Assembly: GCF_030369635.1 (NCBI RefSeq)
Contig: NZ_CP128474.1
Coordinates: forward strand, 2,666,001-2,730,000
DNA: 64,000 bases
Source: Microbacterium arborescens
GTDB lineage: Bacteria; Actinomycetota; Actinomycetes; Actinomycetales; Microbacteriaceae
Direction: 5' to 3'
Below the pieces are notes generated by a model, which saw only the letters and a list, made by a program, of their open reading frames with translations, was not told the DNA's origin and did no database searches. The position numbers and the translations under genes were made by a program. Below are positions 43,817 to 52,904 of this stretch, one piece after another (position 1 is the stretch's first letter; every line of letters begins with the position of its first letter).

Positions 43817-46285
43817 TTACAGCTTGACGATCGGCGCGATCTTGATGAGCAGCTTCTTCGGGCCGGCCGAATCGAAACGCACATGTGCGACGCGTTTGGC
43901 TCCCTCGCCCGTGACGGCGTCGACCCGCCCTTCGCCGAAGTCGTCGTGTTTGATGCGGTCGCCGGGCCCGAGTTCGAGGTCGCCGTTGTCGCGCACCTTC
44001 GCCGGGATGCGGTTGGCGAACTTCGCGATGTCGCTGCTCTTCTCGCGCCGGGGCAGCGGCACGAGGTCGTCGCCGTAGCGCTTGCCCGAGCCGCCGAACC
44101 CACCGCCGGAAGTGCCCGACCGCCGCCCGTTGAGCGCACGCGACTGCATGCCCCCACGCGAGTTCACGTCACCCGGCGACTGGCGCCAGTCGATCAGGTC
44201 ATGCGGGATCTCCTGCAGGAACCGACTCGGCATCGCGGCCGAGACCTCGCCGAACTGTGCGCGGGTCATGGCGAGCGAGAGGTGCAGGCGTTTGCGGGCA
44301 CGGGTGAGGGCGACGTAGAACAATCGCCTCTCCTCCTGCGGCCCACCGGGCTCGTTCGCCGAGATGCGGTGCGGGATCAGGTCTTCCTCCACACCGGTGA
44401 CGAACACGGCGTCGTACTCGAGCCCCTTCGCCGTGTGCATCGTCATCAGCGAGACGGTTCCGGACGCGTCGTCGAGGTCGTCCGCGTCGGCGACGAGAGC
44501 GACCTCGGTGAGGAAGTCGAGGATGGTGCCCTCGGGGTTGTTCCGCGCGAACTCGCGCGTCACGGCGATCAGCTCGTCGAGGTTCTCGAGGCGCGCTTCG
44601 TCCTGCGGGTCACGGCTCGCGCGCAGCGCATCCATGTAGCCGGACTTGTTCAGCAGCACGGTCAGGCCCTCGGTCACGGCCGTCGGCGGGGCGATCTCGC
44701 CCGAGCTCGGCAGCATGATCTCGGACGCCTCGGCGAGCACGGCGTCGAGCTGCGCGATCGCGGCCTGGATCTTCGGGCCCACGCCCAGCGCCGAAGCGTT
44801 GGCGAGCGCGTCGCGGAAGGTGATCTGCTGCTCGGCGGCGTACCGGGCGATGGACGTCTCGGTGACGTCGCCGATGCCGCGCCGCGGCCGGTTCAGGATG
44901 CGGCGCACCGCGAGCTCGTCGGAGGGGTTCGCCACGGCGACGACGTATGCCAGGGCATCCTTGATCTCGGCACGGTCGTAGAACTTGGTGCCGCCCATGA
45001 TCTTGTACGGGATCGCCGCGCGGATGAAGATCTCTTCGAGCGCACGCGACTGCGAGTTCGTCCGGTAGAACACCGCCATCTGCGAGTAAGGCACGGCTGA
45101 ACGGTGCAGCGCCTCGATCTCGTCGGCCACGAACTGGGCCTCATCGTGCTGCGAGTAGCCGGTGAAGCCGACGATCGCGTCGCCCGCGCCGACATCCGTC
45201 CAGAGCTTCTTGTCTTTGCGGTCGAAGTTGTTCGAGATGACGGCGTTCGCGGCCGAGAGGATGTTCTGCGTCGAGCGGTAGTTCTGCTCGAGCAGCACGA
45301 CCTTCGCGCCGGGATAGTCGCGCTCGAACTCGGTGATGTTGCGGATGTCGGCGCCGCGGAAGGCGTAGATCGACTGGTCGGAGTCGCCGACCACGGTCAG
45401 CGAGGCCGCCTCGACTTCGGGCGCCGACTCGGGTTCGAAGATCATCATGCCGCCCGACGAGAACGCGTCTCCGCCCTGCCCCTGGACGGGACGGGTCAGC
45501 TCGTGGATCAGCGCGTACTGGGCGTGGTTGGTGTCTTGGTACTCGTCGACGAGGATGTGCCGGAACCGCTTGCGGTAGACGTCGGCGACGTGCGGGAACG
45601 CTCGGAAAAGGTAGACCGTCTGGGCGATGAGGTCGTCGAAGTCGAAGGCGTTGGCCCGCTGGAGCGCGGACTGATAGGCGCCGAAGAGCTCGACGAACAC
45701 GCGCTCTGCGGGGTCGGACATGTTTGCCTGGCGCGCATAGGAGTCGGCGTCGGCGAGCTCGTTCTTGAGCTTGGAGATGCGACTCTGCACACCCGCCGGG
45801 GTGAGCCCGAAGGCATCGGCCTCGTGCTCTTTCACGAGACGCTTGATGAGCGCGCGCGAGTCTCCCGAGTCGTAGATCGTGAAGTTCTTGGTGAACCCGA
45901 ACTGCTGCGCCTCGCGGCGCAGGATCCGCACGCACGCCGAGTGGAAGGTCGAGATCCACATGCCCTGCGCGCTGTCACCGATCAGCTGCTGCACACGCTC
46001 GCGCATCTCGCCGGCGGCCTTGTTGGTGAAGGTGATCGCGAGGATCTGGCTCGGCCACGCCTCGCGGCCACGCAGGAGCGACGCGATGCGGTGCGTGAGC
46101 ACGCGGGTCTTGCCCGACCCGGCGCCCGCGACGATCAGCAACGCGGGGCCGCGGTAGGTCACCGCTTCGCGCTGGGGTGGGTTCAGCCCCTCGAGGAGGT
46201 CGGCGTCGGGACGCTCGCCGGAGGAGGCGCCGGGGCGCACGGATGCGGCGGAGCCGACGATGACGGGCTTGATGGGCTCTGGCAT
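43817..46285 (-). CDS. pcrA: ATP-dependent DNA helicase PcrA/UvrD
   Basis: An 822-residue superfamily 1A helicase used in DNA repair and removal of proteins from DNA. Walker A is GAGSGKTRV; other motifs visible are TFTNKAAGEMRERV, ILVDEYQDTNHAQY (Walker B), VGDSDQSIYAFRGA, VLLEQNYRST, and MTMHTAKGLEYDAVF. The long C-terminal extension ends with the Tudor-like region HDDFGEGRVDAV. Length is normal for Gram-positive PcrA. Confidence 0.95.
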   Translation of the reverse strand: MPEPIKPVIVGSAASVRPGASSGERPDADLLEGLNPPQREAVTYRGPALLIVAGAGSGKTRVLTHRIASLLRGREAWPSQILAITFTNKAAGEMRERVQQLIGDSAQGMWISTFHSACVRILRREAQQFGFTKNFTIYDSGDSRALIKRLVKEHEADAFGLTPAGVQSRISKLKNELADADSYARQANMSDPAERVFVELFGAYQSALQRANAFDFDDLIAQTVYLFRAFPHVADVYRKRFRHILVDEYQDTNHAQYALIHELTRPVQGQGGDAFSSGGMMIFEPESAPEVEAASLTVVGDSDQSIYAFRGADIRNITEFERDYPGAKVVLLEQNYRSTQNILSAANAVISNNFDRKDKKLWTDVGAGDAIVGFTGYSQHDEAQFVADEIEALHRSAVPYSQMAVFYRTNSQSRALEEIFIRAAIPYKIMGGTKFYDRAEIKDALAYVVAVANPSDELAVRRILNRPRRGIGDVTETSIARYAAEQQITFRDALANASALGVGPKIQAAIAQLDAVLAEASEIMLPSSGEIAPPTAVTEGLTVLLNKSGYMDALRASRDPQDEARLENLDELIAVTREFARNNPEGTILDFLTEVALVADADDLDDASGTVSLMTMHTAKGLEYDAVFVTGVEEDLIPHRISANEPGGPQEERRLFYVALTRARKRLHLSLAMTRAQFGEVSAAMPSRFLQEIPHDLIDWRQSPGDVNSRGGMQSRALNGRRSGTSGGGFGGSGKRYGDDLVPLPRREKSSDIAKFANRIPAKVRDNGDLELGPGDRIKHDDFGEGRVDAVTGEGAKRVAHVRFDSAGPKKLLIKIAPIVKL

Positions 46286-46353
46286 GACCCCTCGATTCTA
46301 CGTTCGGCCACCGACACCGGTCGGGTCCGCGCGATCGCCGGCCGACGCGAGGT

Positions 46354-47013
46354 TCAGAGCAGGCGCCGCGCGGTCGCCCAGGCGGTCAGCTCGTGCCGCG
46401 ACGAGAGCTGGAGTTTGCGCAGCACGGCCGACACGTGGGTCTCGACGGTCTTGACCGAGATGAACAGCTCGGCGGCGACCTCCTTATAGGCGTATCCCCG
46501 CGCGATGAGACGCATGACCTCCTGCTCGCGCGACGACAGGCGGTCGAGCTCGTCGACCGCGGTCGCCGTCTCGCCGGCCACCGCGCCGAATGCATCGAGG
46601 ACGAAGCCCGCGAGCCGGGGCGAGAAGACGGCGTCGCCGCCCGCGACCGCCACGACCGCGCGGCTCACCTCCTCACCCGAGGAACCCTTCGTGATGTAGC
46701 CGCGAGCGCCGGCGCGGATGACGCGGACGACGTCGTCTGCGGCATCCGACACGCTCAGCGCCAGGAAACGAGCCGAGGTCGGGACGGCCCGGGCGATCAC
46801 CTCGGCTCCGCCGGCGCGCTCCTCGCCCGATCCGCCGGGCAGATGCACGTCGAGCAGCACGACGTCGGGTTCCGTTCGCATGACGACCTCGACGGCGGAC
46901 TCGACGTCCGCAGCCTCCCCGACGACGGCGATGCCCGAAGACAGATCGGCCCGGAGCCCCGACCGGAAGATGGAGTGGTCGTCGACGATGACGACGCGCA
47001 GCGCGTCAGCCAC
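46354..47013 (-). CDS. NarL/LuxR-family response regulator
   Basis: A 219-residue regulator. The receiver (about 5-125) has the acidic DDHS, phospho-acceptor D55 (VLLDVHLPG) and TKGS; a slightly extended loop GGSGEERAGG follows the phospho-site. The LuxR HTH is at about 150-215 (LSSREQEVMRLIARGYAYKEVA). GTG start at 47011-47013 with AGGGGG upstream; it overlaps the kinase stop by 8 nt, so the two are a pair. Confidence 0.92.
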   Translation of the reverse strand: MADALRVVIVDDHSIFRSGLRADLSSGIAVVGEAADVESAVEVVMRTEPDVVLLDVHLPGGSGEERAGGAEVIARAVPTSARFLALSVSDAADDVVRVIRAGARGYITKGSSGEEVSRAVVAVAGGDAVFSPRLAGFVLDAFGAVAGETATAVDELDRLSSREQEVMRLIARGYAYKEVAAELFISVKTVETHVSAVLRKLQLSSRHELTAWATARRLL

Positions 47014-48247
47014 GTGCGTCCCCCTGGCCACCGACGTGGAGGTGGACCTCGGTGCCGCCCGACGCCGCCGCCCGGACGGAAGCGGATCCGCCGGCGCGCC
47101 GCATCCGGCCGATGACCGACTCGCGGACGCCGAGCCGGTCGTCCGGGATCGCCGCCACCTCGAATCCGGGCCCGCGGTCGCGCACGTAGACGTCGACCCC
47201 GCGGGCTCCGCCTTCGATGTAGACCGAGACGTCGCCGCCGGCGTGCCGCGCGGCGTTGAGCATCGCCTCTCGAGCCGCAGCGGCGAGCTCACCGCTCGCC
47301 CGCTCGGCCGACAGCCCCGCCGAGACCACGTCGATCCGCACCGCGTAGTCGAGTTCGAGGGCGGCGGCGTAGTCGCGCAGGTCGGTCGCGAGGTCGCTGT
47401 CGGCGTGCGGCTCGCCGTCGAAGAGCCAGGCGCGCAGCTCGCGCTCCTGGGCCCGGGCGATGCGGGCGGCCTCGCTCGAGGGTCCCGCCGTGTTCTGGAT
47501 GAGGGCGAGGGTCTGCAGGACCGAGTCGTGCAGATGCGCCGCCATGGCGCTCCGCTGCTCCTCGCGGATGCGGCGCACGCGCTCACCCGACAGGTCGCGC
47601 CATCGGCTGGCGAGTACGGCCCCGACGAGGGCGAGCAGCCCTGCGACGGGGAAGGCGAGTGCCGGAAGCGCCACGAGGCCATCGGAGTCGACACGCGGCA
47701 GCATCGCGAAGACCGCCACGAGCAGGATGCCGGCGGCGACCGCCCGCACGATGACGGTATGCCGGCCGCCGCGGTCGATGTCGCGACGATCGACGAGCTC
47801 GGCCCAGCACCCTGCAGTCGCGGCGAGAACGCTCGCGAACCCGACGACCGCGATAAGCACCGGCGAGAACGAACGCGACATCCAGGCGTCGCGGGCCTCG
47901 ACGGCGAGAACCGCGAACAGAATCGGCAGCGCGGCGATCGCCCCCGCGGCCAGGATCCAGGCGACCGGCGCCTGTCGGGTCGGCGACGTCGTCCCGGCTC
48001 GGCGGGGCACAATGGCCCAGAGCCAGAGATACAGGAGCGGACCGGCTCCTGCGACGAGCGTCAGGACGATGAACAGCGCCCGGATGCTGCCGACGCCGAC
48101 GCCGATGTGCCGCGCGAGCCCCGCGCTGACGCCCGAGACCACGCTGTCGCGAGCGCGCTGCAGCGGTGGCCGCGTGCGGGGCCCGACGACCGGTCGCGGC
48201 GGCGGCGGTCCCGGGTGGACGGCGGGGGTCGCGAGAGCGGAGGACAT
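47006..48247 (-). CDS. Sensor histidine kinase with N-terminal PspC domain
   Basis: A 413-residue kinase. The PspC domain (about 35-90: VVSGVSAGLARHIGVGVGSIRALFIVLT) lies at the N-terminus, followed by several membrane segments and a HisKA_3 region with the phospho-His in AAHLHDSVLQTLALIQN. The HATPase_c domain ends with VRDRGPGFE. PspC kinases sense envelope stress. The gene is divergent from a second PspC protein, and the kinase probably controls that gene through its regulator. Confidence 0.92.
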   Translation of the reverse strand: MSSALATPAVHPGPPPPRPVVGPRTRPPLQRARDSVVSGVSAGLARHIGVGVGSIRALFIVLTLVAGAGPLLYLWLWAIVPRRAGTTSPTRQAPVAWILAAGAIAALPILFAVLAVEARDAWMSRSFSPVLIAVVGFASVLAATAGCWAELVDRRDIDRGGRHTVIVRAVAAGILLVAVFAMLPRVDSDGLVALPALAFPVAGLLALVGAVLASRWRDLSGERVRRIREEQRSAMAAHLHDSVLQTLALIQNTAGPSSEAARIARAQERELRAWLFDGEPHADSDLATDLRDYAAALELDYAVRIDVVSAGLSAERASGELAAAAREAMLNAARHAGGDVSVYIEGGARGVDVYVRDRGPGFEVAAIPDDRLGVRESVIGRMRRAGGSASVRAAASGGTEVHLHVGGQGDARG

Positions 48248-48298
48248 GGCCACATCCAATCATTCCGGCCTCGGCCGCACACCGGCGCCGGCGCAGGA

Positions 48299-48315
48299 TC
48301 AGGGAAGCGTCAGGG
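48299..48315. promoter_or_regulatory. Direct repeat TCAGGG at 11-bp spacing
   Basis: TCAGGG occurs at 48299-48304 and 48310-48315 in the 114-bp divergent region between the two PspC genes. One-turn spacing suits binding of a regulator dimer on one DNA face. Confidence 0.35.
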
Positions 48316-48361
48316 CGATCCCCCATATCGGCCGCTGCCGCCGACCGCGGAGGATCGGATC

Positions 48362-49858
48362 ATGAATTCCGCGCCGCCTCTCGCCGCCCCGCCAGGATCC
48401 GACCCCACGTCTACGACGGACGGCGGGTTCTTCCGTTGGGTCGAGGGCCTCGGCCTGGCCCGCCGGGACGGGTGGGGCGGTGGCGTGTGCGCGGGAGTGG
48501 CTGCACGGTGGGGCATCGACCCCGTCATCGTGCGCGGCATCGCCGTCGTCGCCACCATCATCGGCCTCCCCGCGGTCGTCGCCTACGCCCTGGCGTGGGC
48601 CGTCCTGCCCGACGCTTCGGGACGGACGCACGCCGCCGATCTGGAACGCGGCCGGTTCACCTACACGCAAGGCGCGATCCTCGCCGTCGCGATCGTCGGC
48701 GCCGTTCAGATCCTCGGTCTGCTGATCACGCTCGCCGGCCTCGCGACGAGTTCGAGCGCGGGGGCGGTCACGGCCGTCCTCGTGGCACTCGCCCTCATGG
48801 GCGGGGCCGTTCTCGCAGCCGCCGTGATCGCGCTGCTGGTCCGAGCAGCGCGTCGAACCCCGGGCACCGACGAGGACGAGTTGCGTCGGGCTTCCGCAGC
48901 GTCCGAAACGGTCCCGGCCGCATCCGCCGACGGCTCTGTCGCGGATGCCGGCGCGGGCGGAACGGAAGGTGACGCCGTCGCCCCCGTGCCGCCCGTGCCC
49001 CTGAGCAACGACGCCGGCCCCGCCGACCTGGCTGCGTGGCGCGCGCAGCACGCGGCCTGGAAGGAGCGCGATCGCGCCTGGCGGCGGGAGCAGGATGACG
49101 CTGATCGCGCGGCTCGCGCCGCCGCACGGGAAGAGCGTCGCGCCACGGCGGCCGCGTTCGCGCGGGAGGCGGCGGAGCGCCGCCGCGCACGACGCGCTGA
49201 GCGCCCCCGCACGAGCATCGCCTTCGTCGCCGTGAGCGCCGGGGTCGCCGTCATCGCCGGCACGGTCGCCGGGCTGGCCGCTCCGGGCAGCCTGTCCGTC
49301 GCGCTCGGGCTCTTCATCGCAGCCCTCGTCACGGCCCTCGCCATGATCGTCGCGGGCGCCACCCGCCGGCGGAGCGGCTTCCTCGCCTTCACCTCGGTGT
49401 GCCTGCTGATGGGCGGCGGTAGCGCGATCGCGCTGACGGTCGTCGCCGAGCTGCACATCGGCGCCTATGCGATCTCGAACGTCTCGTCCGACGCGGCGAC
49501 GGCCCCGTTCCGGCAGACCTTCGGCGACCTCCACGTCACCCTCGTCGACGCCCCGGATGCGCACTCGGTGAGCATCGAGAAGGGAGCGGGGACGACCCTG
49601 GTGACCGTCGATCCGGGCGTCGAGGTCGTGCTGCGCGCTTCTGTCGGCGACGACGCGTCGTTCGTGCTCTCGCACGACGACGAATGGACCCTGCTCGCCG
49701 ACGGCCCCGACGCGAGATCCGACGGTCCGGACCGTACCGCTATCGAGACGACGATCGCCTCGATCGGCCCGACGACCACGCAGCAGGTCCTGACGGTCGA
49801 CCAGGAGAGCGGTTACATCGAGATCCGTCTCCTCGGGACGAAGCGGACCCATGAGTGA
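48362..49858 (+). CDS. PspC-domain membrane protein
   Basis: A 498-residue protein. The PspC domain spans about 30-85 (GGGVCAGVAARWGIDPVIVRGIAVV). Two helices follow, then an Ala/Arg-rich charged coiled stretch (about 205-285) with four more hydrophobic segments (about 285-370). A beta-rich C-terminal domain of about 120 residues (FGDLHVTLVDAPDAHSV) ends the protein; this resembles toastrack-type domains seen in PspC systems. GGAGG precedes the ATG. Likely output of the divergent kinase-regulator pair. Confidence 0.85.
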   Translation: MNSAPPLAAPPGSDPTSTTDGGFFRWVEGLGLARRDGWGGGVCAGVAARWGIDPVIVRGIAVVATIIGLPAVVAYALAWAVLPDASGRTHAADLERGRFTYTQGAILAVAIVGAVQILGLLITLAGLATSSSAGAVTAVLVALALMGGAVLAAAVIALLVRAARRTPGTDEDELRRASAASETVPAASADGSVADAGAGGTEGDAVAPVPPVPLSNDAGPADLAAWRAQHAAWKERDRAWRREQDDADRAARAAAREERRATAAAFAREAAERRRARRAERPRTSIAFVAVSAGVAVIAGTVAGLAAPGSLSVALGLFIAALVTALAMIVAGATRRRSGFLAFTSVCLLMGGGSAIALTVVAELHIGAYAISNVSSDAATAPFRQTFGDLHVTLVDAPDAHSVSIEKGAGTTLVTVDPGVEVVLRASVGDDASFVLSHDDEWTLLADGPDARSDGPDRTAIETTIASIGPTTTQQVLTVDQESGYIEIRLLGTKRTHE

Positions 49859-50264
49859 TCCGACCGCGGTCCGATCCGACGACACCGACGAAATGGACAC
49901 CATCCAGATGGACGACACCATGATCCAGACGACCGAGGTCGAGACTCCCCCGTTCACCGCTCCCGTGGATCGGCCCCGGGTCCGCTGGGCCGGGATCGTG
50001 TGGGGGGTCGCGTTCGCGGCGGCCGCGGCAGGCGGCGTCGTCCTCACGCGCTCGCCCGAGGCCTACGGCACGCTCGTCGGGTGGGTTGCCGCGCCCTCGA
50101 TTCCGGCACTGGTCGCTGCTGCCCTGCTGACGGTAGGAGCGTTGATCCTCATCGCCGGGGTCGTCGGGTTGCTGCGCCGCGGTCAGCGGCTTCTGTCAGC
50201 CCGACGCGCGGCATCCGCGGGGGCGCCGGCACCCGCAGACTCCTCCGAGCGTCATACCGCGTAG
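49851..50264 (+). CDS. Small two-TM membrane protein downstream of the PspC gene
   Basis: A 137-residue protein with an acidic Met/Asp/Thr-rich N-terminus (DEMDTIQMDDTMIQTTE), two hydrophobic segments (about 47-66 and 82-107), and a basic C-terminus. It overlaps the PspC gene by 8 nt, which implies coupled translation. No recognised family. It probably works with the PspC effector. Confidence 0.7.
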   Translation: MSDPTAVRSDDTDEMDTIQMDDTMIQTTEVETPPFTAPVDRPRVRWAGIVWGVAFAAAAAGGVVLTRSPEAYGTLVGWVAAPSIPALVAAALLTVGALILIAGVVGLLRRGQRLLSARRAASAGAPAPADSSERHTA

Positions 50265-50327
50265 CACGACGACTCCCGCCTTCACAGCGCTGGCCGTCGC
50301 CGACGGTCCGACGTAGCGTGATGGCAT

Positions 50328-50403
50328 CGCGGCGATCCGGGTGGTCCCGGGCATCGGCTCATAACCGATCGCGTTGCGGGTTCGACTCCCGCCGTCGCGT
50401 CCA
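50328..50403 (+). tRNA. Atypical tRNA with CAT anticodon (Met-type)
   Basis: A 76-nt cloverleaf. The acceptor stem is CGCGGCG/CGTCGCG (one G-U pair), the D stem CCGG/CCGG has only a 6-nt loop (GTGGTC), and the anticodon stem ATCGG/CCGAT encloses CTCATAA with anticodon CAT. The T arm is GCGGG-TTCGACT-CCCGC, and CCA is encoded. Odd points are A at position 8, lack of A14, a 6-nt variable loop, and T at the discriminator position. CAT could be elongator Met, initiator, or a lysidine-modified Ile; it lacks the initiator GGG/CCC anticodon stem. Confidence 0.65.
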
Positions 50404-50410
50404 TTCGAGT

Positions 50411-50725
50411 TCACTCCCCGGCAAGACCGTCGAGCGCGTTGAGCCGCCGGAGGGCGTCTCGCGCTCGGCCGAGACGCTCGTCCTCGGGCTCGTCCCACCA
50501 GTAGGGACCGCGCTCCCCCAGGCCGTGCTTGGCGAGCCCGACGCGTTCGCGTGCCGCCGCCACGGCGTCGTCGTCTCCGCGACGCTTGGCCGCTCCGACC
50601 GCCGACCTGCCCCGTCCGAGGTGCGATTTCAGCGCCGCGACGATGTCGTCGGGCAACGACGGGTCGGTGCGCCGCCAGCGTCGCCCGTCGATGACGAGCC
50701 AGCGTTCGGAATCGACATCGGCCAC
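50411..50725 (-). CDS. Conserved small charged protein
   Basis: A 104-residue soluble protein, GTG start, with W9LVIDGRRWRRTDPSLPD near the N-terminus, a helical Arg/Ala-rich middle and GPYWWDEPEDERLGRARDALR near the C-terminus. It resembles a small actinobacterial family sometimes labelled as a Tol-type transporter, a label the sequence does not support. Function unknown. Confidence 0.7.
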   Translation of the reverse strand: MADVDSERWLVIDGRRWRRTDPSLPDDIVAALKSHLGRGRSAVGAAKRRGDDDAVAAARERVGLAKHGLGERGPYWWDEPEDERLGRARDALRRLNALDGLAGE

Positions 50726-50767
50726 GGACTCAGTATGAGCCGTGGCCGATGTCGAAGATGCTGCGCG

Positions 50768-51799
50768 TCAGGCGCGGCGGAGCTCGGCGCGCATGGGGCA
50801 GTCGAACGGGTCGCGTGCCGCGAGCCCGACGCGGTTGAGGTAATCGATGACGATCGCGTACGACCGCCACAGGGTCGTCTCGGTGTACGGCACGTTCAGG
50901 GCGTCGCACTGGTCCTTGACGATCTCGCGGGCACGGGCGAGGGCGGGACGCGGCATGTTCGGGAAGAGGTGGTGCTCGATCTGGTAGTTGAGGCCGCCCA
51001 TCAGCCACGTCGCCCACCAGCCGCCGCCGATGTTGCGCGAGGTGCGCACCTGCTTGCTGAAGAAGTCGAGCTTCGCGTCGGGCGCGATGATCGCCATGCC
51101 CTTGTGGTTCGGGGCGAACGAGGCACCCATGTACAACCCGAAGACCGCAACCTGGACGCCGAAGAAGGCGAATGCCATGCCGACCGGCAGGAAGATGAAG
51201 ATCGGGGCGACGAAGATCGCGAAGCGCGCGAGGATCAACGTGATCTCGAGCGCACGCTTCTTCACCGGGCCGCGGCTGAACAGGTGGCGTACCGACAGGG
51301 CGTGCAGATTCAGGCCTTCGAGAAGCAGCAGCGGGAAGAAGAACCAGCCCTGGCGCTGGGTGATGAACCGGCGGACGCCGCGAGCCGTGGCGGCATCCTC
51401 CTCGATGAACGAGATCGTGTCGATCTCGATATCGGGGTCCTTGCCCACCTTGTTGGGATTCGAGTGATGCCGAGCGTGCTTCGACGTCCACCACGACAGG
51501 CTCATGCCGACCACGCCGACAGCGAGGATGCGGGCCAGACGGTCATTCGCAGGCCCGGAGGCGAGCACCTGACGGTGATCGGCCTCGTGCGCCAGGAAGG
51601 CCACCTGTGTGAAGACGATGCCGAGCGCTGCGGCGATGAGCAGCTGGAACCAGCTGTCGCCGAGCAGGACGAAGCCGGTCACGCAGCCGCCGATGGCGAG
51701 GACGAGGGCGAGGCCCACCATCCCGTAGAACCACGGGGTGCGGCGGAGAAGGCCCGATTCGCGGACGACGCGGGAGACATCGGTGAAGGCCTTGGCCAT
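50768..51799 (-). CDS. Membrane fatty-acid desaturase
   Basis: A 343-residue (from the first Met) di-iron desaturase that inserts double bonds in acyl chains. Three His boxes are present: HEADH, HARHH (SKHARHHSNPN) and EHHLFPNMP, with four or more hydrophobic segments. Homology-like coding sequence continues upstream of this ATG (LGPIRTTYAGTADFPP, strong GC3) with no ATG, GTG or TTG in frame. An ATC at 51872-51874 preceded by AGGTG may be the true start, adding 25 residues. Confidence 0.88.
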   Translation of the reverse strand: MAKAFTDVSRVVRESGLLRRTPWFYGMVGLALVLAIGGCVTGFVLLGDSWFQLLIAAALGIVFTQVAFLAHEADHRQVLASGPANDRLARILAVGVVGMSLSWWTSKHARHHSNPNKVGKDPDIEIDTISFIEEDAATARGVRRFITQRQGWFFFPLLLLEGLNLHALSVRHLFSRGPVKKRALEITLILARFAIFVAPIFIFLPVGMAFAFFGVQVAVFGLYMGASFAPNHKGMAIIAPDAKLDFFSKQVRTSRNIGGGWWATWLMGGLNYQIEHHLFPNMPRPALARAREIVKDQCDALNVPYTETTLWRSYAIVIDYLNRVGLAARDPFDCPMRAELRRA

Positions 51800-52039
51800 C
51801 GGCGGGAAGTCGGCGGTTCCGGCGTAGGTGGTGCGGATGGGGCCGAGACGCGACTCGACGACGGTTGAAGCGATGAGAGCACCTGCTGACTCGTTCGTGA
51901 CCGGGGAAGGTCGGGGAGCGGAAGGCGGATGCCGACGGCTTCAGGCCCACACTACGGAGCGCTGGATCGCCGCAGCGGTATATGCCCGGCTCTCACGGAC
52001 GATGCACGGCAGCCGTTCAGGCGCGAAGTGCCCGCCCGG

Positions 52040-52375
52040 TTATTCGGACACGTCCGGGAATGCATGCCCGCGGGACGAGTCGGGCGGCTCCGGCACGACG
52101 TACAGGCCGGTCGGCGAGTTGGCGGTGTAGGTCAGCGCCTCGAGCCAGGTGCGGTTCAGCGCCGGCGTGCGCGAGCCGTAGTACTTGAAGACGAGCCCGC
52201 ATCCCGGATGGAGCCACACGGTGGTACGGCCGTCTCCGATGCTCACGTCGTCCTTCCAGGTGAGGGTGAAGGCTTCGCCACGACGGAGCTTCGTGGTGAT
52301 CACCGTCTGGAGGTGCGCGAGCGTCCGGTCCTCGAAATCGGCTCGGATCTGATTCTCGTAGATGAAACGGCCCAT
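52040..52375 (-). CDS. Small DUF7882-type protein, copy 1
   Basis: A 111-residue protein starting MGRFIYENQIRADFEDRTLAHL. It shares LRRGEAF, TWKDDVS, GRTTVW, SRTPALNRTWLEAL and TANSPTGLYVVPEP with the protein at 52905-53231. The family is common in Microbacteriaceae and uncharacterised; some members carry a DNA-ligase label that this sequence does not justify. AAGGA lies upstream; a GTG one codon earlier is possible. Confidence 0.75.
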   Translation of the reverse strand: MGRFIYENQIRADFEDRTLAHLQTVITTKLRRGEAFTLTWKDDVSIGDGRTTVWLHPGCGLVFKYYGSRTPALNRTWLEALTYTANSPTGLYVVPEPPDSSRGHAFPDVSE

Positions 52376-52508
52376 CACCTGTCCTTCCGGTCCGGCCCGA
52401 CCCTAACGCCCGCAACGCACGACCGGCATCCCCTTGCGCCCGACGAAGGGGTCGGTAGTCTCGCCTGACGCGGCGCGCTCAGCGCCGGTGGAGCGAGAGG
52501 CGGATGCC

Positions 52509-52718
52509 GTGTCCAAGAGAGTCGATGTGTTCTACGGCGGTCGCCCCTACAGCATCGGCGGACGCGACATCGACGACATCCGCGCCGAGATCGCCGCCGC
52601 GCTCGCGATCGGCCACGGATGGCTCACCGTCAACGACGGTGAAGGCGTCGCGCAGACGACGGATCTGCTCATCACTCCCGGTGTCGACGTCACCCTCGCC
52701 GACATCCCCGGCGACTGA
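52509..52718 (+). CDS. Small unknown protein between the DUF7882-type genes
   Basis: A 69-residue protein, GTG start (VSKRVDVFYGGRPYSI), with a beta-rich start, a helix (DIDDIRAEIAAALAIG) and a final strand. No recognised family. GAGAGG lies upstream of the start. It is divergent from copy 1 and upstream of copy 2. Confidence 0.6.
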   Translation: MSKRVDVFYGGRPYSIGGRDIDDIRAEIAAALAIGHGWLTVNDGEGVAQTTDLLITPGVDVTLADIPGD

Positions 52719-52836
52719 GGCTTTGCGCATCCGGCCGCGAAAGTCAACCCCCTCCCCCTTCCTGAGAACTGCCTCAAACCTGCGGAAGCACAGCGCGGCT
52801 GTGCGCGTCGCGGATCGAGCGCGCGCGGATCGGATT

Positions 52837-52869
52837 CTTCCGCGATCCCCGCCGACTCGATCGCGGAAG
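52837..52869 (+). terminator. Hairpin between the small gene and DUF7882-type copy 2
   Basis: CTTCCGCGAT / ATCGCGGAAG, a perfect 10-bp inverted repeat with a 13-nt loop, lies 36 nt before the TTG start. It may end the upstream transcript or act in the leader of copy 2. Confidence 0.35.
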
Positions 52870-52904
52870 CTGTTGATCGCGCCATCGGCGCGCGAGGAGG
52901 AATA

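Noticed and set aside
46718-48361. Long N-terminal extension of the PspC effector
   Set aside because: The extension is antisense to the kinase and regulator genes; a strong ribosome site and the PspC domain support the ATG at 48362.
50328-50403. tRNA as a phage or genomic-island attachment site
   Set aside because: No integrase, excisionase or duplicated tRNA 3' end was seen nearby.
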